Assembly: GCA_947627365.1 (NCBI GenBank)
Contig: CANQVT010000001.1
Location: 62,001 to 126,000 of the forward strand
Length of the DNA stretch: 64,000 nucleotides
DNA from: an uncultured Lachnospiraceae bacterium
Lineage (GTDB): Bacteria > Bacillota > Clostridia > Lachnospirales > Lachnospiraceae
Direction: 5' to 3'
Shown here: in pieces, positions 16,918 to 25,597 of the stretch
Layout: each line of letters starts with the position of its first letter
How positions within the stretch are numbered: position 1 is the first letter of the stretch
Translations under genes and position numbers: made by a program
Notes under the pieces: model-generated
What the model saw: only the letters and a program-made list of their open reading frames with translations
What the model was told of the DNA's origin: nothing
Database searches by the model: none

Positions 16918-17557
16918 TCACTTATTCCAGATCTCATATCCTTGTCTCCTTGCAGAATCATAGACCGGCCGCATATTCTTCTCCAGAATATTCACAAATT
17001 CTTCCTTGCTGTTCCCGGCCCGGTACAACGCCTGATTCGCCCAGATCGAGTGTAAATTATCCTTATAACATTTCTCGTACAGTCGGCGAATCCCTTCCTT
17101 TTCATGAATCAGACCATAAAGCATATATTGATTTGACGCAAACCTCGCGAAAAACGGCTTCCATCTGGGAAGGCGATTGCTCTTCACTGAGTTCAGGGAA
17201 GAATCCATCGTCATTAAAAACATCCCTGACCGGTTGCAGCTCCACCACTCCCTCCCACAGCTTTCGGACATTGCCAAGCTTCCGCATCTTCTCATCCAGC
17301 GGTGCCAGCTTATAGACCAGTCCCGGCACTTCCGGATTGTTCGTCTGCAGCCACTTGATTTTCTCATATTGAATCCAGCCGAGAATGGACACCGTATTGT
17401 CCTGTATCATCTCAGTCCACGCATGGCTGAAATGAACATCCTTGCGCAGATTGCTGCTCTCGCCCAAGGTATAAGGCAATAATAATTTTGATCCATTAAT
17501 ACCCGTTCTGCTCAGCTCCGTAAACAGCCTGTTCGTTTGTATATCCATCATATTCAA
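16918..17557 (-). pseudogene. frameshifted and 5'-truncated gene remnant of unknown family
   Basis: Two overlapping minus-strand frames (17102-17557 and 16918-17367) join into one protein if one base is removed from the A5 run at 17150-17154. The sequence then reads SQMEAVF directly into ARFASNQYMLYG and continues to EIWNK. The apparent start at 17557 lies inside the 3' end of the Ltp gene with no ribosome site, so the original N-terminus is probably lost. Conserved-looking text (NPEVPGLVYKLAPLDEK, VRKLWEGVVELQPVRDVF) suggests a real ancestral protein. A sequencing error could explain the frameshift but not the missing 5' end. Confidence 0.65.
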
Positions 17558-18008
17558 GTTGTTCTATCAATCCGTCTTTCGAGAACGACATAATATCCAG
17601 ATAATTTGCCGCACTTTTTACCGCCTGTTCCTTCCAATCTGCCCCGCAATTATCTGCTGCAAATTTTGCATCTTCTTCTGTATATCCGTCATAACTTAAT
17701 TGATCAATCAACCCATCATGAGAAAATGGCATTATTTCCAAGTAATTTTCAGCTGCATCAAGTGCATTTTTCTGACCCATTGTCAAACTATCTGCACTCA
17801 CATTCTCCGTACTCTGCATACTCTGATCGTTTTCTGTCTCTGCTTCAGTCGCCATCAGAAGTTTCTCTAAAGCAGCGACTCTCTTTTCTAAAGCGTCTAT
17901 CTGTTCTTTTAATTCCTTAAGCGTTGGCTCTGATTCTGAAGCTGCCGCAGATATAGAAAAGGATACCGCTATCAGAATACTTAAAAATAATATAGGTAAT
18001 TTCTTCAT
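17496..18008 (-). CDS. Ltp family secreted protein (two Ltp repeats)
   Basis: A 170-residue exported protein: signal peptide (MKKLPILFLSILIAV..., likely cleaved after AAA), a coiled-coil segment (LKELKEQIDALEKRVAALEKL), a Thr/Ser/Asn linker, then two tandem Ltp repeats of about 45 residues (ALDAAENYLEIMPFSHDGLI and SAANYLDIMSFSKDGLIEQL, each ending YDGYTxEDA/EQA). Family members such as Ltp of streptococcal phage TP-J34 block phage DNA entry. Here the lipobox Cys is absent, so it is secreted or coil-tethered rather than lipid-anchored. AAAGGAGG precedes the ATG at 18008. Defence function is inference. Confidence 0.85.
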   Translation of the reverse strand: MKKLPILFLSILIAVSFSISAAASESEPTLKELKEQIDALEKRVAALEKLLMATEAETENDQSMQSTENVSADSLTMGQKNALDAAENYLEIMPFSHDGLIDQLSYDGYTEEDAKFAADNCGADWKEQAVKSAANYLDIMSFSKDGLIEQLEYDGYTNEQAVYGAEQNGY

Positions 18009-18091
18009 CTTTATAATCCTCCTTTTTGAATTTGTCCTTATTTTACACTTTCTTGCTGAGAAGCGCAATGCTCGTTTTTTCCACAGCATGC

Positions 18092-18235
18092 CTACCTCTC
18101 TAGCAAAGTTATAATTTCAATTACAATTCTGATCAGCGGATACACTCCCTCCCCGATAGCAAACAGAAACCATTTCCACCAGTCTGAGTTAGCCCCTGAT
18201 GAATCGTATTTTCCGTTTTGATTCCAATCGTACAT
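18092..18235 (-). CDS. 47-residue membrane microprotein with a calcium-loop-like N-terminus
   Basis: A short frame preceded by AGAGAGG seven bases before the ATG. Residues 3-14 (DWNQNGKYDSSG) resemble a dockerin or EF-hand loop of the D-x-N-x-N-G-x-x-D type, and residues about 21-45 (WKWFLFAIGEGV..IEIITLL) form one hydrophobic helix. It lies 83 bases upstream of the Ltp gene on the same strand and is probably co-transcribed. Function unknown; metal binding is inference from the loop. Confidence 0.6.
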   Translation of the reverse strand: MYDWNQNGKYDSSGANSDWWKWFLFAIGEGVYPLIRIVIEIITLLER

Positions 18236-18447
18236 ATTCTTGCCTCTCTTTTATGAAACAGATTTTGACAAGGTTTCTTTTTTCAGATTCCCCTGACACT
18301 GTCATTGTAGCAAAACTTCTGTACAAAAAACTGACTTTCCAACTCTTTCAGAATTACAATTTATCCTAACGATGTCATCATGCTTTATAGGATACTTCAA
18401 GGATGAGTTTTTCATGTTCTCAGATGTACCAAAAGAACATTTATTTC

Positions 18448-18475
18448 TTGACAATTTTCTGTTTTATGGTAATAT
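18448..18475 (+). promoter_or_regulatory. sigma-A promoter for the Abi_2 gene
   Basis: A consensus TTGACA at 18448-18453 and TAATAT at 18470-18475 are spaced 16 bases apart, about 75 bases upstream of the Abi_2 start codon. Confidence 0.65.
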
Positions 18476-18488
18476 TTTATTAACATCT

Positions 18489-18530
18489 CCCTCAGGCCTC
18501 TGTGGAAACACATGCACACTTGAGGGCGTT
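18489..18530 (+). terminator. leader hairpin with short T-run before Abi_2 (possible attenuator)
   Basis: CCCTCA (18489-18494) pairs with TGAGGG (18521-18526), with a nested TGTG-GAAA-CACA stem, followed by CGTTTTGTTT. Placed between promoter and start codon it could partly terminate transcription; this is inferred from structure only. Confidence 0.45.
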
Positions 18531-18551
18531 TTGTTTACAGGGAGTTATGAA

Positions 18552-19469
18552 ATGAAGAGTAAAGAATTTAAAAGAATTTAAAAGAATTTAAAAGAATTTA
18601 AAAGAATTTAAAACAATTGAAGAACAATTGGGAATTCTCCGTTCCAGAGGGCTAAACATCGACAACGAAGCTCTAGCCAGAGATTTTTTGCTGTATAACA
18701 ACTACTATCGTATCAGCGGTTATTCGTTGACTCTACGAAAGAATGATGTATTCTTTAAATCTGCTACATTCCAAAATATAATTGATATCTATAACTTTGA
18801 CCATGAACTTCGGCATATTCTCCTTCAATATCTTGAAGTAATCGAAGTAAAAATGAAGTCTGTATATGTTTACGAATTTACAAAAGTTCATGGTCCTACC
18901 GGATATCTTGATGAATCCTTTTTCACTAATAAAATCAAGCACAGAGAAATTCTGGATAAAGCAAACCAGCAAAAAAACCAACGTCTCCCTCATGAGGCAT
19001 ATTTGAAACATTTTGTAAATGATTTACATCAGGATATTCCTCTATGGGCATATATTGATTTGTTTACGATATCCGATATTTCTTTTTTATATTCGATTTC
19101 TGAACCATCAATCAAGGATGCTATTGCTCGCGCATTTGGGTTGACTATGAATAAAGGCTCTTTTATTCTTGGAAATTACATGCATAGCATGACAATTATC
19201 CGAAATCTGTGCGCACATGGAAGTAGAATATACAATCGTCTTTTCGAACAAAAACCTTCTCTCAATAAACAGGAAAAGGCATTGCTCATAAAAAAAATGG
19301 CGAACTGGATAATGCGCATTTTTATGGTTTTCTGCTTATTATGAAACGGCTTCTTCCCGCTGATAAATTCTGCGAGATGAAGAATTCTATCATTTTACTT
19401 ACTCAAAAGTATCCTTTTGTACGGATGGATTATTACGGTTTTCGCGACGATTGGCAGCAGAAGTTGTAA
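18552..19469 (+). pseudogene. Abi_2 (AbiD/AbiF-like) abortive infection gene, interrupted at both ends
   Basis: The ATG at 18552 follows AGGGAG, but five copies of a 10-bp repeat (18561-18610) put a stop after MKSKEFKRI. With a single copy the frame would run MKSKEFKTIEEQLGILRSR and on into a typical Abi_2 protein. The remaining open frame (TTG 18628 to 19344) shows the family hallmarks NNYYRISGY near the N-terminus and the HEPN-type RNLCAHGSRIYNR toward the end. At 19290-19297 an A8 run breaks the C-terminus. Adding one A restores NGELDNAHFYGFLL onward to DDWQQKL, ending at 19469. AT content is far above the neighbours, suggesting transfer. It could be a decaying gene or a switchable one. 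Confidence 0.8.
18561..18610 (+). repeat. five tandem copies of a 10-bp unit inside the Abi_2 start
   Basis: AAAGAATTTA is repeated five times without error at 18561-18570, 18571-18580, 18581-18590, 18591-18600 and 18601-18610, then degenerates to AAACAATTG. The unit is not a multiple of three, so each copy changes frame, and any copy number of two or more places a TAA in frame with the native ATG. Confidence 0.97.
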
Positions 19470-19546
19470 TATCATTTTCGTATCTGCATATAATATCATG
19501 ACTACTCCCACGAGCTTATTTTTAGCGCAATACTGTGGGCGGTCTG

Positions 19547-19617
19547 GAGCCGGAAGATTTTTCCGGCTCTTCATTTAATGAGCCACTGCTCCGAAATTCC
19601 TTCCGGAACAGTGGCTC
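19547..19617. terminator. two hairpins in the convergent Abi_2/lysS intergenic region
   Basis: GAGCCGGAA..TTCCGGCTC at 19547-19569 and GAGCCACTG..CAGTGGCTC at 19580-19617 are strong stems. Short T stretches follow each on the + strand (TTCATTT and CCCATTTTG). They lie where the + strand Abi_2 transcript meets the minus-strand lysS transcript and probably end transcription from both sides. Confidence 0.6.
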
Positions 19618-19676
19618 CCATTTTGTCTTATCATTTCAAATTTCAAAGACTCTCTGACTTTACCCTGCAGCCTTTC

Positions 19677-21170
19677 TCACTCTATCTGGCGCATAGTGGG
19701 AAAAGCAAGGACATCTCTTATTGCTTGTGAGTCCGTGAAAACCATCACCATACGGTCGATGCCGAAGCCAATCCCGCCGGTCGGCGGCATGCCGATCTCG
19801 AGCGCATTCAGGAAATCCTCGTCGGTCGTGTTGGCCTCCTCGTCGCCCTGCGCCAGCAGCGCCTCCTGTGCCTTGAAGCGCTCGCGCTGATCGATCGGGT
19901 CGTTCAGCTCGGAGTAGGCGTTCGCCATCTCCCAGCCGTTCATGAAGAACTCGAAGCGCTCCACGTACTCGGGGTTGTCCGGCTTCTTCTTCGTCAACGG
20001 TGATAGCTCGATCGGGTGATCCATCACGAACGTCGGCTGCAGCAAATGCTCCTCGACGAACTCCTCGAAAAACAGATTGAGAATGTCGCCCTTCCTGTGG
20101 CGCTTCTCGTAGGCGATGTTGTGCTCCTTCGCCGCAACCTGCGCCTCCTCCAGCGTGTGGATCTGCGCGAAGTCGACGCCCGAATACTTCTTCACGGCAT
20201 CCACCATCGTGATGCGCTCGAACGGCTTGCCGAGATCCATCTCGATGCCGTTATATGTGATCTTCGTCGTGCCGAGCACCTCCTGCGCCACATGGCGGTA
20301 CAGGTTCTCGGTCAGATCCATCATTCCGTTGTAATCTGTGTATGCCTGATAGAGCTCCATCAGTGTGAACTCCGGATTGTGCCGGGTGTCCAGGCCTTCG
20401 TTTCGGAACACGCGGCCGATCTCGTACACGCGCTCCATACCACCCACGATCAGCCTCTTCAGGTAGAGCTCCAGAGAGATGCGCAGCTTCAGATCCTCGT
20501 TCAGCGCGTTAAAATGCGTCTCAAACGGACGCGCCGCCGCGCCACCCGCGTTCGCCACGAGCATCGGGGTCTCGACCTCCATGAAGCCCTGTCCGTCCAG
20601 ATACTTGCGGATGCTGCTGATGATCTTTGAACGCTTGATGAAGGTGTCCTTCACCTCCGGGTTCATGATCAGATCCACATACCTCTGACGGTAGCGCAGA
20701 TCTGTGTTCGTCAGTCCGTGAAACTTCTCCGGCAGCACCTGCAGGCTCTTCGAGAGCAGCGTCACCTCGGACGCATGAACAGAAATCTCCCCCGTCTTTG
20801 TCTTGAAGACTTCGCCTTTAATACCCACGAGGTCGCCAATGTCCATCTTCTTGAACGCCTTGTACGGCTCCTCGCCGACGCTGTCGCGCGCCACATAGCA
20901 CTGGATGTTGCCCTTTAAGTCCTGAACGTTGCAGAAGGAAGCCTTGCCCATCACACGCTTGGACATCATACGGCCCGCTATCGATACGCTTTTGCCCTCA
21001 TATGCTTCAAAGTCGTCCTTCATGTCCGTGCTGTGATTCGTCACGTCGTATTTCGTGATCACAAAAGGATCCGCGCCGTTTGCCTGAAGCTCAGAAAGCT
21101 TCTCCCGGCGCACCTTCAAAAGCTGATTGATATCCTGTTCCTGTACCTGCTGCTTCTGCTGTTCTGCCAC
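19677..21170 (-). CDS. lysS: lysyl-tRNA synthetase, class II
   Basis: A 497-residue cytoplasmic enzyme that charges tRNA-Lys. The N-terminal OB-fold anticodon-binding domain covers about residues 55-150 ([18 protein letters not shown]). The class II core carries motif 2 ([15 protein letters not shown]) and motif 3 ([11 protein letters not shown]). Length is normal for bacterial LysRS. It follows greA by 20 bases and is probably co-transcribed from the consensus promoter upstream of greA. Confidence 0.98.
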   Translation of the reverse strand: MAEQQKQQVQEQDINQLLKVRREKLSELQANGADPFVITKYDVTNHSTDMKDDFEAYEGKSVSIAGRMMSKRVMGKASFCNVQDLKGNIQCYVARDSVGEEPYKAFKKMDIGDLVGIKGEVFKTKTGEISVHASEVTLLSKSLQVLPEKFHGLTNTDLRYRQRYVDLIMNPEVKDTFIKRSKIISSIRKYLDGQGFMEVETPMLVANAGGAAARPFETHFNALNEDLKLRISLELYLKRLIVGGMERVYEIGRVFRNEGLDTRHNPEFTLMELYQAYTDYNGMMDLTENLYRHVAQEVLGTTKITYNGIEMDLGKPFERITMVDAVKKYSGVDFAQIHTLEEAQVAAKEHNIAYEKRHRKGDILNLFFEEFVEEHLLQPTFVMDHPIELSPLTKKKPDNPEYVERFEFFMNGWEMANAYSELNDPIDQRERFKAQEALLAQGDEEANTTDEDFLNALEIGMPPTGGIGFGIDRMVMVFTDSQAIRDVLAFPTMRQIE

Positions 21171-21190
21171 GTTCTCTCTCCCTCTCTTTT

Positions 21191-21673
21191 TTAGATTGAG
21201 CGCTGGATCTCCAGCACCTTATATTCGATTGTGCCGGCCTGCGTTTCCACGGACACCTCGTCGCCGACGCTGCGTCCGATCAGCGCCTTGCCGACCGGAG
21301 ATTCATTCGAAATCTTCCCCTGCAGGCTGTTTGCCTCGGAGGAACCGACGATCATGAATTCTATCTCTTCCTCAAACTCCTCGTCGTACACCTTGACCGT
21401 GCAACCGACGTTGATCTTGCCTACATCCACCTCGTCCTCGACGACGACCTCCGCATTTTTGAGGATCTTCTCGATCTCCTCAATACGTGCCTCGATGTCG
21501 CGCTGCTCATCCTTCGCCGCGTCATACTCCGCGTTCTCGGAAAGGTCGCCCTGCTCTCTGGCTTCCTTGATCTTGTCCGCTACCTGCTTGCGCCTGTTTA
21601 CTTTCAGGTCGTGCAGCTCATCCTCCAGCTTCTTCAGTCCTGTGTAGGTCAACAGTCTCTTTTTTTCTTCCAT
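21191..21673 (-). CDS. greA: transcription elongation factor GreA
   Basis: A 160-residue protein with the GreA layout: an N-terminal coiled coil ([36 protein letters not shown] carries the acidic tip DLSENAEY) and a C-terminal FKBP-like domain ([19 protein letters not shown]). It rescues arrested RNA polymerase by stimulating transcript cleavage. It lies just upstream of lysS, a common pairing in Firmicutes. Confidence 0.98.
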   Translation of the reverse strand: MEEKKRLLTYTGLKKLEDELHDLKVNRRKQVADKIKEAREQGDLSENAEYDAAKDEQRDIEARIEEIEKILKNAEVVVEDEVDVGKINVGCTVKVYDEEFEEEIEFMIVGSSEANSLQGKISNESPVGKALIGRSVGDEVSVETQAGTIEYKVLEIQRSI

Positions 21674-21718
21674 TACAAATCAACACCCTTCTTACTTAAT
21701 ATTGCTCTGTACTGCATT

Positions 21719-21754
21719 GTATTGCTTGTATTGCTTGTATTGCTTGTACTGCTC
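21719..21754 (-). repeat. 9-bp tandem repeats in the greA leader
   Basis: GTATTGCTT occurs three times exactly at 21719-21745 and a fourth diverged copy (GTACTGCTC) follows. Further partial copies lie on both sides (about 21700-21760). The array sits in the transcribed leader between the promoter and the greA start. Confidence 0.85.
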
Positions 21755-21836
21755 TGTATTTCCGGCGCTTCTCCCCCGCCGGCTTATGTCCGTCTTTTGT
21801 CGTCCTGTATTATTGTCCGTCCTCAGTAATCACGTA

Positions 21837-21865
21837 ATTATAGCCGATTCACTATCTTTTGTCAA
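21837..21865 (-). promoter_or_regulatory. consensus sigma-A promoter for greA-lysS
   Basis: On the minus strand a perfect TTGACA (21860-21865) and perfect TATAAT (21837-21842) are 17 bases apart. The -35 overlaps the stop codon of dusB. The leader to greA is about 155 bases. Confidence 0.9.
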
Positions 21866-22839
21866 GAAAAACGCTCCTCCAGCAGCCGCTCCAGCTCCCC
21901 ATACGACTCCACCAGATTGATCGCTCCGCGAAGCTTCGCGGAGTTCGGATATCCGGCCGTGTACCAGGAAATATGCTTGCGCATTTCGCGGATGCCGACG
22001 TACTCGCCCTTGTGCTCAATCTGCATCCGGGCATGGCGCAGCATCATGCGATGGACCTCCTCGCGTGACGGGCGCTCGAGCAGCTCTCCGGCATCGAGAT
22101 ACTGCCGGATCTCCCGGAAGATCCACGGGTTGCCTCGCGCAGCGCGGCCGACCATAATCGCATCGCAGCCGGTCTCTTCCAGCATCTGCTTCGCCCTCTG
22201 CGGCGAGTTCACGTCGCCGTTTCCGATCACGGGAATGCACACTGCCTCCTTCACCTGACGGATAATATCCCAATCCGCCCTGCCGGAGTAATACTGTTCG
22301 CGCGTCCTCCCGTGCACCGCGACCGCCGCCGCTCCCGAGGCCTCGGCAATCCGTGCAATCTCCACCGCATTGACCTGATCCTCCGAAAAGCCCTTCCGTA
22401 TCTTGACCGTTACGGGTTTCTTTGTCGCGCGCACCGTTTTGTCAACGATCTCCCCGGCAAGCTTCGGGTCACGCATCAGCGCAGAGCCCTCGCCGTTTCC
22501 CGCCACCTTCGGAACCGGACAGCCCATGTTGATGTCCAGAATGTCGAACGGCTGCTCTTCAATATATGCGGCCATCCGGCTGATTATATCCGGGTCGGAG
22601 CCGAAAAGCTGCAGCGACACCGGCCGCTCCTCCGGCGTCGTCTCCATCAGCGCTGATGTATTTTTGTTTCCAAAAGAAATCGCCTTCGCGCTGATCATCT
22701 CCGTGCAGACCAGCCCCGCGCCCTGTTCCCGGCACAGTATGCGAAATGGCAGGTCGGATACCCCTGCCATCGGCGCCAGTATAATATTATTGTCCAGATT
22801 TACGTTTCCGATTCTCAATTTTCTGATCTTATTTTCCAC
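21862..22839 (-). CDS. dusB: tRNA-dihydrouridine synthase
   Basis: A 325-residue FMN enzyme that reduces uridines in tRNA. The start of the TIM barrel (NNIILAPMAGVSDLPFR), the catalytic Cys region (DINMGCPVPKVAGNGEGSAL), the phosphate-binding GNGDV and the segment MVGRAARGNPWIF are all present. I chose GTG 22839 (preceded by AAGGAT), which gives normal family length; the frame is open to a GTG at 22905 with no ribosome site. Confidence 0.95.
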   Translation of the reverse strand: MENKIRKLRIGNVNLDNNIILAPMAGVSDLPFRILCREQGAGLVCTEMISAKAISFGNKNTSALMETTPEERPVSLQLFGSDPDIISRMAAYIEEQPFDILDINMGCPVPKVAGNGEGSALMRDPKLAGEIVDKTVRATKKPVTVKIRKGFSEDQVNAVEIARIAEASGAAAVAVHGRTREQYYSGRADWDIIRQVKEAVCIPVIGNGDVNSPQRAKQMLEETGCDAIMVGRAARGNPWIFREIRQYLDAGELLERPSREEVHRMMLRHARMQIEHKGEYVGIREMRKHISWYTAGYPNSAKLRGAINLVESYGELERLLEERFS

Positions 22840-22932
22840 TTTTTTATCCTTGTTCCTGCGAGATTTCAAACCACAGCCCCACGCTGTTTTTCCAGCTGTT
22901 TTCACAGAACCGGCAGCACGCGCTTTTGTCTT

Positions 22933-23274
22933 TTACAGCTCCAGCGAATCGATCCCCCTCGTCAATACCTGGTAGTACAACTGCAGCGAACGCAGCAGAT
23001 CCTCTTTCTCACGCTGCAGCTCCTTAATCTTCAGCTCCGCGCCGATCTCATCGTAGGAATAATCATCCTCCGCCGCCTGCGTCCGAAACATCAGCTCGCC
23101 ATCCCCGTCGAACTCAAGAAGGAGAATTCCACCTACGTCATGCGTGAACAGCACGCACATGATCTGCAGCTCCTCCTTGATCTGCGTCGGAAGATTCGCA
23201 AAAGCCTTGTTCAGGTAATATTTTTCCTCATACGCGCTCGCGCCGCAGAGTACAACCGTTGAATTCTCGCTCAT
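22933..23274 (-). CDS. DUF6145-like protein
   Basis: A 113-residue acidic soluble protein. The segment KYYLNKAFANLPTQIKEELQ, the VGGILLLEFDGDGEL strand and a C-terminal coiled helix (LKIKELQREKEDLLRSLQ) match my recollection of the DUF6145 family of Lachnospiraceae, whose function is unknown. It lies between birA and dusB in the same direction. The family name is tentative. Confidence 0.7.
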   Translation of the reverse strand: MSENSTVVLCGASAYEEKYYLNKAFANLPTQIKEELQIMCVLFTHDVGGILLLEFDGDGELMFRTQAAEDDYSYDEIGAELKIKELQREKEDLLRSLQLYYQVLTRGIDSLEL

Positions 23275-23416
23275 ATACTTACATACCTCCGCTGCTCAAG
23301 TCTATTCTTGCGTCATGTGAAAACGGCCGCTCCATGCCTGCGGCATTCCCGCGTCCGCCCTCATTCGCAGCTCCCGGCCTCTTACGATGCCTCCGCTGCT
23401 CATGATGGACGTTCGC

Positions 23417-23459
23417 CAGATGCACGGTGCTTCTCACAAGTGAGCGCACCGTGCATCTG
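23417..23459. terminator. 43-base near-perfect palindrome downstream of birA
   Basis: CAGATGCACGGTGC at 23417-23430 pairs exactly with GCACCGTGCATCTG at 23446-23459, and a nested CTCAC/GTGAG stem closes the loop. It starts 12 bases after the birA stop. No T-run follows on the minus strand, so it may be a factor-dependent terminator or mRNA stabiliser, or a REP-like repeat. Confidence 0.65.
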
Positions 23460-23470
23460 ACTCACTGTTT

Positions 23471-24451
23471 TCACACATACCCGTAGATTCCTCGAACCGA
23501 CACTTCGCCGGCGTAGACTTCCTCGATCTTGCCGTCGTCCCGACGCACGAGAAGCTCGCCGCGCTCATTGATACCCTCCGACACGCCGTCATACTCATTT
23601 CCTGGCTCAAGCACCCGCACGCGGCCGCCGATCCCGGCCAAAAACGCGTTGTACTCGTCCCTCAGTCCGCTCATATCCTGCGTCTTCAGGAATTCTTTAT
23701 AGCAGAGTTCGAACTGCCGCATACACTCCGCGATCAATCCAGCACGATCCGGCCGGGAGCCGGTCAGCTCATGCAAGGAGACGGCTTTCTCGGCCAACTC
23801 CTCCGGGAAATCCCGCACGTAAGTGTTGATCCCGGCGCCGATCACGAGATAATTAATATAGTCGATCTCACTGCTCATCTCCGTCAGAATACCGCAGATC
23901 TTCCGCCCGTCCGCCACGACGTCGTTCGGCCACTTGATCTTCGTCTCCACACAGCAAAAGCTTCTGCAGGCACGCGCCACGGCAACACCCATCACGAGCG
24001 TCAACATAGACGCATGCGTCGGCGCGATCTCCGGCCGCAGAAGCAGCGTCATTGCGACCGCGCTGCCCGGCGCCATCACCCACGAGCGCCCACGGCGGCC
24101 CTTGCCCTGATTCTGCTCCTCCGCGACCACGAGCGTTCCTGACGACGCCCCCGCTTCCGCCAGACGCCGCGCCTCGTTGTTCGTCGAATCGGTCACCGCG
24201 CAGTACCGAACCGGCCGCCCGACCCACTCTGTCTGCAGGCGGCTCTCCACCTCCTCCGCGGTCACAACATCGGGACGATGAAGAATCCGATACCCCTTCC
24301 GGGGCACGGATTCTATCTCATAGCCTTCTTCTTTTAATTGATTGATCACTTTCCAGACCGCCGTGCGGGACACCTGAAGCTCGTCGCACAGCTCCTGCCC
24401 GGACACAAACCCGTCGGCTCGGCCGAGCGCGGTCAATACGCTGCGTTTCAT
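23471..24451 (-). CDS. birA: bifunctional biotin-protein ligase / biotin operon repressor
   Basis: A 326-residue protein. Residues 1-60 form a winged helix (VSGQELCDELQVSRTAVWKVI). The ligase domain has the biotinyl-AMP loop (GKGRRGRSW) and KIKWPNDVV, and a small C-terminal SH3-like domain (GISEGINERGELLVRRDDG). The HTH indicates a regulatory type that also represses biotin genes. No biotin genes are in the window. Confidence 0.96.
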   Translation of the reverse strand: MKRSVLTALGRADGFVSGQELCDELQVSRTAVWKVINQLKEEGYEIESVPRKGYRILHRPDVVTAEEVESRLQTEWVGRPVRYCAVTDSTNNEARRLAEAGASSGTLVVAEEQNQGKGRRGRSWVMAPGSAVAMTLLLRPEIAPTHASMLTLVMGVAVARACRSFCCVETKIKWPNDVVADGRKICGILTEMSSEIDYINYLVIGAGINTYVRDFPEELAEKAVSLHELTGSRPDRAGLIAECMRQFELCYKEFLKTQDMSGLRDEYNAFLAGIGGRVRVLEPGNEYDGVSEGINERGELLVRRDDGKIEEVYAGEVSVRGIYGYV

Positions 24452-24567
24452 CCCTTATCTTCTCCGCTAAAACCGTATGCATTCTGTCCGTCCGCTCCTG
24501 AAGCAGAAACCCGCGCTTTATCGCCGCATACGTGATGTCGCTCTTGCAAATTTCATTGTTATCAAAA

Positions 24568-25572
24568 TCACTGCCCTGAAATCTCGTATCCCAGCGTCGC
24601 CGCCATCACAGCCTTGATCGTGTGCATGCGGTTCTCTGCCTCGTCGAAAACGACCGACTGCTCCGACTCGAAGACCTCGTCCGTCACTTCCATCGCATCG
24701 AGTCCGAACTTCTCGTGGATCTGCTGCCCGATCGTCGTCTCAAGATCGTGGAACGCCGGCAGGCAGTGCATGAAAATCGCCTTCGAACCAGCCAGCTGCA
24801 TCACCCGCGCGTTGACCTGGTACGGCAGCAACGCCTTGATCCTCTGCTCCCAGACCTCGTCCGGCTCACCCATGGACACCCAGACGTCCGTGTAAATCAC
24901 GTCCGCGCCCTTCGCGCCCTCCTCAACGCTCTCTGTCAGCGTGATGGAACCGCCGCTTGCCTTCGCGTACTCCTGACACGCCTCGATGAGCTCCGGAGCC
25001 GGGAAATACTCCTTCGCCGTGCATGCCACAAAATGCATACCGAGCTTCGCGCAGACGATCATCAGCGAGTTGCCCATATTGTAGCGCGCATCGCCGAAGT
25101 ACGCCAACCTCTTACCCTTCAGCTCCCCGAGGTACTCCCGGATCGTCAGGCAGTCTGCCAGCATCTGCGTCGGATGATACTCGTTCGTCAGGCCGTTCCA
25201 GACCGGGATGCCCGCGTACTTCGCCAGCTCCTCGACAATGCTCTGCCCATAGCCGCGGTACTCGATGCCGTCGTACATCCGACCGAGCACGCGAGCGGTG
25301 TCGCGAATACTCTCCTTTTTGCCGATCTGCGAGCCCTTCGGATCCAGATAGGTCACATGCATGCCGAGATCGTGCGCCGCCACCTCGAACGAGCAGCGCG
25401 TCCTCGTGCTTGTCTTCTCAAAGATCAGGGCAATGTTCTTCCCCGTGAAATAGTGGGTCAGCTCCCCCGCTTTTTTCTTCGCTTTCAGCTCCGCCGCCAG
25501 ATCGAGGAAATACGTGATCTCCTCCGGCGCAAAATCCCGAAGCGTCAGAAAATTCCTGCCCTTCAGATTCAT
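24568..25572 (-). CDS. argF: ornithine carbamoyltransferase
   Basis: A 334-residue cytoplasmic enzyme that joins carbamoyl phosphate and ornithine to citrulline. Hallmarks are the carbamoyl phosphate motif STRTR (near residue 56), HPTQ (near 133), the ornithine loop DVWVSMGE and HCLPAFHD near 270. It stands alone here, with no other arginine biosynthesis or arginine deiminase genes around it. An anabolic or catabolic role cannot be separated from sequence alone. Confidence 0.97.
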   Translation of the reverse strand: MNLKGRNFLTLRDFAPEEITYFLDLAAELKAKKKAGELTHYFTGKNIALIFEKTSTRTRCSFEVAAHDLGMHVTYLDPKGSQIGKKESIRDTARVLGRMYDGIEYRGYGQSIVEELAKYAGIPVWNGLTNEYHPTQMLADCLTIREYLGELKGKRLAYFGDARYNMGNSLMIVCAKLGMHFVACTAKEYFPAPELIEACQEYAKASGGSITLTESVEEGAKGADVIYTDVWVSMGEPDEVWEQRIKALLPYQVNARVMQLAGSKAIFMHCLPAFHDLETTIGQQIHEKFGLDAMEVTDEVFESEQSVVFDEAENRMHTIKAVMAATLGYEISGQ

Positions 25573-25597
25573 AATATCCTCTCCCCAAAATACTTTT

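Larger units (their letters stand above)
18236..18551. other. intergenic regulatory region between divergent Ltp-side and Abi_2 genes
   Basis: This 316-base AT-rich stretch holds no gene I can support. A short + frame from 18372 is not convincing and runs into the Abi_2 start region. It contains an 11-base palindrome TGACACTGTCA at 18294-18304 in the leader of the minus-strand genes, a good + strand promoter at 18448-18475, and a hairpin at 18489-18526 just before the Abi_2 start. Confidence 0.6.

Noticed and set aside
18372..18581. A 69-codon plus-strand open frame ending in the 10-bp repeats
   Set aside because: No ribosome site at its first ATG and it crosses the hairpin and promoter; only its last codons coincide with the native Abi_2 start.
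19470..19676. Possible T-box or riboswitch near lysS
   Set aside because: The region is downstream, not upstream, of lysS and holds only two simple hairpins.
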